From: Christensenella sp. UBA7102
Lineage (GTDB): Bacteria; Bacillota; Clostridia; Christensenellales; UBA1750
Direction: 5' to 3'
NCBI GenBank assembly: GCA_002492415.1
Contig: DKYK01000013.1
Location: forward strand, 3,077-38,875
DNA length: 35,799 nucleotides
The position numbers and the translations under genes were made by a program. Below, one piece after another: positions 31,382 through 35,799 of the stretch (positions are counted from its first letter, which is position 1; each line of letters begins with the position of its first letter). Below the pieces are notes generated by a model. That model was not told where the DNA came from, made no database searches, and worked only from the letters and a program-made list of their open reading frames with translations.

Positions 31382-33154
31382 TCATTCCTTCATCTGTTCG
31401 TAAAGATCGTTTAGATACACCCAGCGCTCGGTCAGCCGTTCCAGCTCTGCCTCTGCATTCTGCTTTTCCTCCATCAGGCGCTGCAACTCCAGGTAATCCG
31501 CCGCGCTGCGCTCGATTTGCTCATCCAGTCGGGCAATGCGCGCTTCCGCCGCTGCCACGTCGGCATCGATGGTCTCAAACTCGCGCTGCTCCTTGAAGGT
31601 AAACTTCACCTTTTTCTGTCTTACGGGTTCTTTTTCCTGCGCAGTGCCCTTTTCCACGCGCACGGGCATCTCTGGGTTGGGCCGTGCATCCAGGTAATCG
31701 GAATATCCGCCCGGGTACTGCCGAATCACACCCTCTCCTTCGTAGGCGAAGATGCGCTGCATCAGGCGGTCCAGGAAATACCGGTCGTGCGACGCAGCCA
31801 CCACCGCGCCGGGAAAATGATCCAGATAATCCTCCAGAATGGTCAGTGTCTGGATGTCCAGATCATTGGTCGGCTCATCCAATAGAAGTATATTGGGTGC
31901 GCCTATCAGCACGGACAGCAGGTACAGTCGACGTTTTTCGCCGCCGGACAGCCGCTTAACCTGCGTGTACTGCAAATCCGCATTGAACAGAAATCGCTCC
32001 ATCATCTGCGTGGCCGTCAATGTGCCCTCGTCCGTTTCTACACTTAGCGCAATGTCTCGAATCAGGTCAATGGCGCGCTTTTCGCCGTCCATATCGGCAT
32101 TATCCTGTGCAAAATAACCGATCTTCACCGTGTCTCCAACCGTGATGCTGCCGCTGTCCGGCTGAAGCCTTCCCGCGATCATATTGAGCAGCGTAGACTT
32201 TCCGCACCCATTGTGTCCTACGATACCCACGCGGTCGTCGCGCAGTACGATGTAGGAAAAATCGCGGATCAGTGTCCTCCCCCCATAGCTCTTGCTCACA
32301 TGGTCGATCTCCACGGTTTTTCTACCCAGACGCGACGCCGCCGAACCGATTTTGACATTCTCCTGTGCCTTGGGCGCCTCCACTGCCGATAGCTGCTCAA
32401 ATCGCTGGATGCGTCCCTTCGCCTTGGTGCTTCGCGCCCGCGCGCCGCGTCGCATCCAGGCCAGCTCCACCTTGAGGAGCGCCTGACGCTTGCGCTCGGA
32501 CGCCTGCGCCATATCCTCACGTTCCGCCTTCAGTTCCAAATACTTGGAATAATTCGCCGGATAGGTGTACAGCTTCCCCCCGTCCAACTCCACGATCTTA
32601 TTGACCACGCGCTCAAGAAAATACCGGTCGTGCGTCACCATCACCAGCGCGCCCTGGAAGGACTGCAGCTGCTTTTCCAGCCAAGTCACCATCTCATTGT
32701 CCAGGTGGTTGGTTGGCTCGTCCAGGATCAGCAGCTCGCAGGGGCGCACGAGCGCAGCCGCCAGCGCAACCTTCTTGCGCTGGCCGCCTGAAAGCGTCTC
32801 CACCTTTGCTTCACAGTCCGCGATGCCCAGCCGCATCAGAATGCTGCGCGCCTCATAGTCCTTGAGTTCCCGCACGTCCGCCGATACGCCGTCCATCACG
32901 GCGGATATCACCGTTGCGCCCATCCGAAACTCCGGATTCTGTGGAAGGTACCCCACCCGCACGTTCTTTCCCCGACTAATGCCGCCCGCATCTGGTTCCT
33001 CGATCCCCGCTAAAATCTTGAGCAGCGTGGATTTTCCCGTTCCGTTAATGCCGATGACGCCCATCTTGTCGTCATCCTCCACATAGAGCGTCGCGCTGTC
33101 CAGAAGCGTCTTGAGCGTATAGGACTTGGATATGTTTTCTGCCGCAAGAATCAT
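31382..33154 (-). CDS. ABC-F family ATPase (Uup-like)
   Basis: Soluble tandem ATPase of 590 residues without membrane domain. The first cassette has GINGTGKST, LSGGQRKKVALAAALV and LILDEPTNHLD; the linker (about 235-310) is basic and helical; the second cassette has GHNGCGKST, LSGGEKRRLYLLSVL and LLLDEPTNDLD. The C-terminal 80 residues form a coiled coil, as in Uup/YdiF-type ABC-F proteins. These bind ribosomes or branched DNA structures; antibiotic-resistance types cannot be excluded but there is no long linker typical of them. Cotranscribed with recQ downstream; AAAGAGG precedes the ATG. Confidence 0.92.
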   Translation of the reverse strand: MILAAENISKSYTLKTLLDSATLYVEDDDKMGVIGINGTGKSTLLKILAGIEEPDAGGISRGKNVRVGYLPQNPEFRMGATVISAVMDGVSADVRELKDYEARSILMRLGIADCEAKVETLSGGQRKKVALAAALVRPCELLILDEPTNHLDNEMVTWLEKQLQSFQGALVMVTHDRYFLERVVNKIVELDGGKLYTYPANYSKYLELKAEREDMAQASERKRQALLKVELAWMRRGARARSTKAKGRIQRFEQLSAVEAPKAQENVKIGSAASRLGRKTVEIDHVSKSYGGRTLIRDFSYIVLRDDRVGIVGHNGCGKSTLLNMIAGRLQPDSGSITVGDTVKIGYFAQDNADMDGEKRAIDLIRDIALSVETDEGTLTATQMMERFLFNADLQYTQVKRLSGGEKRRLYLLSVLIGAPNILLLDEPTNDLDIQTLTILEDYLDHFPGAVVAASHDRYFLDRLMQRIFAYEGEGVIRQYPGGYSDYLDARPNPEMPVRVEKGTAQEKEPVRQKKVKFTFKEQREFETIDADVAAAEARIARLDEQIERSAADYLELQRLMEEKQNAEAELERLTERWVYLNDLYEQMKE

Positions 33155-33178
33155 GTCTTACCTCTTTACGTCAATTCA

Positions 33179-33205
33179 GGCACAGCGCATATTTTCCGCT
33201 GTGCC
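33179..33205 (-). other. Hairpin downstream of the LivF remnant
   Basis: GGCACAGCG and its exact complement CGCTGTGCC (9-bp stem, 9-base loop) lie between the LivF remnant and the ABC-F gene. No T run follows on the minus strand, so it may be a remnant or weak terminator. Confidence 0.5.
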
Positions 33206-33221
33206 CGCAAATTTTCTGAAT

Positions 33222-33332
33222 TCAGCCGCCCAGATAGGCCTTCTTCACCTTATCGTCATCTACCAATACGCTCGCATCGCCGGACATCGCGATGCTACCT
33301 GTCTCCAGAGCGTAGACGCGGTTGGCGATCAT
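33222..33332 (-). pseudogene. C-terminal remnant of LivF-type branched-chain amino acid ABC ATPase
   Basis: The minus strand encodes 36 residues, MIANRVYALETGSIAMSGDA and then SVLVDDDKVKKAYLGG, ending in TGA. This is the characteristic LivF C terminus (the segment after the H-loop, ending KAYLGG). The ATP-binding core is missing: homology stops abruptly at about 33332, where an AGGAGG-like sequence and unrelated AT-rich DNA begin. It may be translated as a short peptide but cannot bind ATP. Likely left by a deletion or rearrangement of a liv operon. Confidence 0.85.
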
Positions 33333-33473
33333 GAACCCTCCTATTTTGATTTACCTGGGTATAGCAGTGAAACTATCACCTATGTTCACAGAGTTTACTC
33401 ACCCATCAGGCGTCCTTCTATCAAGTTTTTGTTAATTTTTAGAACATGCAGCGCATCAGCCCATTTTTTCATA
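33333..33473 (-). other. Unassigned AT-rich junction DNA
   Basis: AT-richer than its surroundings. On the minus strand it could encode a 25-residue peptide (MKKWADALHVLKINKNLIEG and five more) starting just after the stop of the 33474 gene, then a leader ending in AGGAGGGTTC directly before the LivF fragment. I recognise no family, no terminal repeats and no terminator. It may be the edge of a lost mobile element; this is a guess. Confidence 0.4.
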
Positions 33474-34274
33474 CTACACGCGCTCGATGAACCGTTTTAT
33501 ATCGTCCAGTGCATACTCGCGGCTGTGCACATCCAAATGACAACCCGCGGGCAGCGTCTCCAGCACCGCCTGCTCCGCCGCCTGCCGCGCGCGGAAGTAG
33601 TCCAGCAGCCCGTCAAAATCCATGCCGCCTCGGCGCCTGCCGTAGGGAGAGTCGGCAAAGTATCGCAGCATCGTCTCGTACCATACCGGCCGGCCCTGGT
33701 CGTCCACACGCTCGCAGCGCACGTGGTCAAGGCCAGCGGCAAGGTCGTCCGGCACCAGCCGGATCAGCCGGAAGGCATCCAGATCCATTCGCGCCGTCAT
33801 CTCCCGGTAGAAGGCCACGATGCGTTCGGTGGAGTACAGTTTGTACACCAACAGCTCGTCCATTATGTTCTGGAAGAAGGAGCACTCGAACACATTTCCC
33901 CTGCCCGAGAAGGTCTCCAACCGCCTTAGCACGATGCGCCGGAATTCCTCGTCGCTCCTGCGCCCGCTGTAAATCTCGTGCCGTTCCATATCCGTGTAGA
34001 AGTCGCTGCCCTCCGCCTTCACTCGCGTGTACGCCAGGATGTACTGCTCTCCCTCGCGCACCGTGCATGCCTCCATCTGCTGCGCGAGGTCCGGGTACTC
34101 TGCCCGCGCTGCACGAGCCTGTTCCCCGTCCATGTACGCACACCAGGCCAGTTCCACCGGCGAAATATCCCCTTCCCGGTAACAGCGGCATTCCGGATAT
34201 TCGCGCTCCAGCATTCCCAGCAACGTAGACTTTCCGCTGCCCGGCACACCTTCAAGGTATACATTTTTTTCCAT
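33474..34274 (-). CDS. P-loop kinase-like protein of unknown substrate
   Basis: Protein of 266 residues opening with a Walker A motif GVPGSGKSTL (about 9-18) in a kinase-like context (NVYLEGVPGSGKST, as in deoxynucleoside/thymidylate kinase-like folds). The segment FECSFFQNIMDELLVYKL and the RRRG region could form the LID/substrate area, and the C-terminal part is Arg/Glu-rich. I do not recognise a named family. AAGGGAG precedes the ATG. Confidence 0.75.
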   Translation of the reverse strand: MEKNVYLEGVPGSGKSTLLGMLEREYPECRCYREGDISPVELAWCAYMDGEQARAARAEYPDLAQQMEACTVREGEQYILAYTRVKAEGSDFYTDMERHEIYSGRRSDEEFRRIVLRRLETFSGRGNVFECSFFQNIMDELLVYKLYSTERIVAFYREMTARMDLDAFRLIRLVPDDLAAGLDHVRCERVDDQGRPVWYETMLRYFADSPYGRRRGGMDFDGLLDYFRARQAAEQAVLETLPAGCHLDVHSREYALDDIKRFIERV

Positions 34275-34389
34275 ATATTCTCCCTTCGCATAAAACAGAG
34301 AGGCCCCCCTGATGCTTTATCCGTATTCGTGCTCCAGGGTCTGCAGAGTTCACTCCCGTTTCTCTCGCCGCTTCCCATTCTCGTCAAAT

Positions 34390-34576
34390 TCCCGCCGCAG
34401 TGCTCATGCGCAAAACGCCAGGTATCCATGTTCTTCACGGACATCGTCGTCCGGTATCCCACCAGCGCATTGATCCGGCGCGGCACACGGCTGCGGAACG
34501 CCGCTCCGCACGCAATCATCACTGCTGGGATCAACAGACCCATCGCCAGCATAAAAAGGCAGAAGACCATGCTCAT
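34390..34576 (-). pseudogene. Truncated SdpI-like membrane protein gene
   Basis: From the ATG overlapping the SGNH stop (ATGA at 34573-34576) the frame gives two segments: a membrane helix MVFCLFMLAMGLLIPAVMIA and then GYRTTMSVKNMDTWRFAHEH with CG. The latter is the conserved signature of SdpI/YhfL-type immunity-like proteins. After CG the frame runs on without the expected second and third membrane helices, through low-similarity sequence and into the next gene. It appears to be truncated at about 34390. The region 34275-34390 holds nothing else recognised. Confidence 0.55.
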
Positions 34577-35670
34577 TTCTCCAGCATCGCGCGCAGCACC
34601 GGATACAGCGCCTGTGCCCACACCGCACACCCCTTTGCGTCCGGGTGTCCGCCGTACTTCGCTTTCTGCGGTTCTTCCAGGCTCTTTGCCAGCAGCAATG
34701 CTGCGTCGAAAAACGCATCTGCCTCGTTTTTCAGCTCCTCACGCAGATAGGCGTTGACTGCCTGCCACACTCGGGCGTGCGCCTCGTCGTAATCAAAGGG
34801 CGGCACGGTCTGCAGCAGCACACGGCAGCCTGCCCGCTTCAGCCTGCGCACGATGGACGTAAGATCCGCCATGATTTGTTCCGCATTGTGCCCCTGGTTG
34901 ATGTCGTTGACGCCATAACACACCACGACCGCGTCGTTGTGCTTTGCCTTGTACAGCCAGGCGCCGTCGGATGCTGCATCGCTCGCCCTGCCATATCCAA
35001 TGCCAAGATTCCAGCACGCCGCATCCGGCCCGAGCATTTCTGCCACCACTGCGTTCCAATGTGCATAGGAGTTGATTTCCGTGCCAATGCCCTGCGTGAT
35101 GGAATCCCCCAGGAATCCCACGCATTGGCGCACCGCACGCCTGCATCCCACTCGTCCAGGCAGAGGCATGCGTTTGTTGTACCGCCATGCCATGCCTTCT
35201 TTTGCAAAGATGGGCAGCAGGCTCTCCTCATGATAAGGCAGCATGGACCCGGAAAATTCCATTTCCAGAACCAAATAGTCTCCTGCATCGAATTTCAATG
35301 TCACCGGATCGCTCTCAAAGAACTCTCCCGGTCCCACTTGCTTTTGCGCACTGCCTGCAAACGTCAGGTTCTGTACATCCTCCACCCGCACCTGCGGGCA
35401 GATCGCCTCGCCACTCCAGTGTAATGCCGCGCAACGCCCTATATATGCACTGTGGATCGTCCATCCGTCGCACACCAGGTTTGCGTGCGATACCGCGCCA
35501 TCCGCATAGGTGCTGTCCATCAGATTGGAAAACAGCAGCGAATAATCAAAAGTCCCTCCGTGCGTCACCCTAAAAAAGGCACGGCTGGTTTTCCGCTCCT
35601 CCGATGCAAAGAACAGTTGATTTCCGCTGCCCGCAGTGGTATTAGATACAAATTCCCCTCCGAATGCCAT
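34573..35670 (-). CDS. SGNH/GDSL hydrolase
   Basis: Hydrolase of 365 residues. An N-terminal beta-sandwich domain (about 1-170) precedes a GDSL domain: block I FLGDSITQG (nucleophile Ser), block III GVND (oxyanion Asn), and block V GGHPDAKG, where Asp and His complete the catalytic set, in the order H-P-D. No signal peptide is visible. Two-domain SGNH enzymes of this sort act as carbohydrate esterases, for example on acetylated polysaccharide; substrate unknown. I prefer the ATG at 35670 (GGAGG 10 bases ahead); an upstream in-frame ATG at 35733 would start in the tRNA trailer. Confidence 0.88.
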   Translation of the reverse strand: MAFGGEFVSNTTAGSGNQLFFASEERKTSRAFFRVTHGGTFDYSLLFSNLMDSTYADGAVSHANLVCDGWTIHSAYIGRCAALHWSGEAICPQVRVEDVQNLTFAGSAQKQVGPGEFFESDPVTLKFDAGDYLVLEMEFSGSMLPYHEESLLPIFAKEGMAWRYNKRMPLPGRVGCRRAVRQCVGFLGDSITQGIGTEINSYAHWNAVVAEMLGPDAACWNLGIGYGRASDAASDGAWLYKAKHNDAVVVCYGVNDINQGHNAEQIMADLTSIVRRLKRAGCRVLLQTVPPFDYDEAHARVWQAVNAYLREELKNEADAFFDAALLLAKSLEEPQKAKYGGHPDAKGCAVWAQALYPVLRAMLEK

Positions 35671-35713
35671 AGTCTTCCATCCTCCGTCCGCAATTTTCTT
35701 TGAACATAGATGA

Positions 35714-35742
35714 AGGCTCCGAATGCAATGCACTCAGAGCCT
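35714..35742 (-). other. Hairpin downstream of tRNA-Lys
   Basis: On the minus strand AGGCTC-T-GAGTGCA pairs with TGCATTC-G-GAGCCT (about 14 bp with one mismatch and one G-U), starting 2 bp after the tRNA CCA end. No T run follows, so it is a processing or weak termination hairpin. Confidence 0.5.
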
Positions 35743-35743
35743 A

Positions 35744-35799
35744 TGGTGGACCGCCAGGGACTCGAACCCTGGACACCCTGATTAAGAGTCAGGTGCTCT
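35744..35799 (-). tRNA. tRNA-Lys (anticodon CTT), 3' part
   Basis: The minus strand reads the end of a D-arm (AGAGCACC), then anticodon stem CCTGA/TCAGG around loop CTCTTAA (anticodon CTT, codon AAG, lysine). A T-arm CAGGG-TTCGAGT-CCCTG and acceptor GCGGTCC-A-CCA follow, with the CCA encoded. The 5' acceptor strand and most of the D-arm lie beyond the window edge. Confidence 0.93.

Noticed and set aside
1..35799. CRISPR arrays, prophage or complete insertion sequences
   Set aside because: No regularly spaced repeats, no integrase, transposase or phage structural genes were seen on either strand.
35744..35799. tRNA-Lys as an attachment site of an integrated element
   Set aside because: No integrase and no second copy of the tRNA 3' end were noticed in the window.

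Overview
The window looks like chromosome from a strictly anaerobic, Gram-positive, moderately GC-rich member of the Clostridia. The evidence is an NAD-linked multi-subunit [FeFe] hydrogenase operon, an oxygen-sensitive class III ribonucleotide reductase, a sortase-type surface protein, clostridial families (DUF6062, DUF6442, DUF5058), strong purine-rich ribosome binding sites and sigma-70-type promoters. The genus cannot be fixed from the sequence. No phage, complete insertion sequence or CRISPR array was seen.

Layout: (1) 1-2700, minus strand: a MacB-type efflux operon (adaptor, ATPase, start of a permease that runs off the left edge). (2) 2700-11210, minus strand: a large hydrogenase region. 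Its distal half is a bifurcating-type hydrogenase (NuoE-like, histidine-kinase-like ATPase, HndB-like ferredoxin, NuoF-like, HydA). Its proximal half is a regulatory or sensory set (DRTGG protein, RsbT/RsbW-like ATPase, hydrogenase-like sensor protein, second DRTGG protein, PHP phosphoesterase). The two halves meet at a promoter overlapped by a near-perfect Rex (NADH sensor) operator. (3) 11240-14840: SPOR-domain membrane protein, DUF6062 protein, a 54-residue zinc ribbon and a tRNA-dihydrouridine synthase. (4) 14400-15050: a small membrane protein plus XRE repressor operon with two operator-like repeats 30 bp apart. (5) 15130-16630: an MFS transporter. (6) 16700-19540, minus: nrdD-nrdG behind NrdR boxes. 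(7) 19760-23630, minus: a sortase-type surface protein, then DUF5058 membrane protein, a second membrane protein and an M20 peptidase in one operon. (8) 23640-26360, minus: CofE-like ligase, esterase and a frameshifted NUDIX gene. (9) 26380-29540: VOC protein, decayed YbjQ gene, hemolysin III protein, M42 aminopeptidase and a NUDIX gene with an apparent ATC start. (10) 29540-35799, minus: recQ, an ABC-F ATPase, a LivF tail fragment, a P-loop kinase-like gene, a truncated SdpI-like gene, an SGNH hydrolase and the 3' part of tRNA-Lys(CTT).

The main story is redox. The hydrogenase would reoxidise NADH and ferredoxin by making H2, the Rex site links its transcription to NADH/NAD+, and the upstream sensor set carries an H-cluster domain in which the proton-relay cysteine is alanine, as expected for an H2 or redox sensor rather than a producer. 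Two kinase-type ATPases without their own phospho-acceptor domains, two DRTGG proteins and a PHP phosphoesterase suggest a signalling circuit whose chemistry is not evident from the sequence. The right end carries several gene remnants (YbjQ, LivF tail, SdpI-like, NUDIX), pointing to local gene decay.
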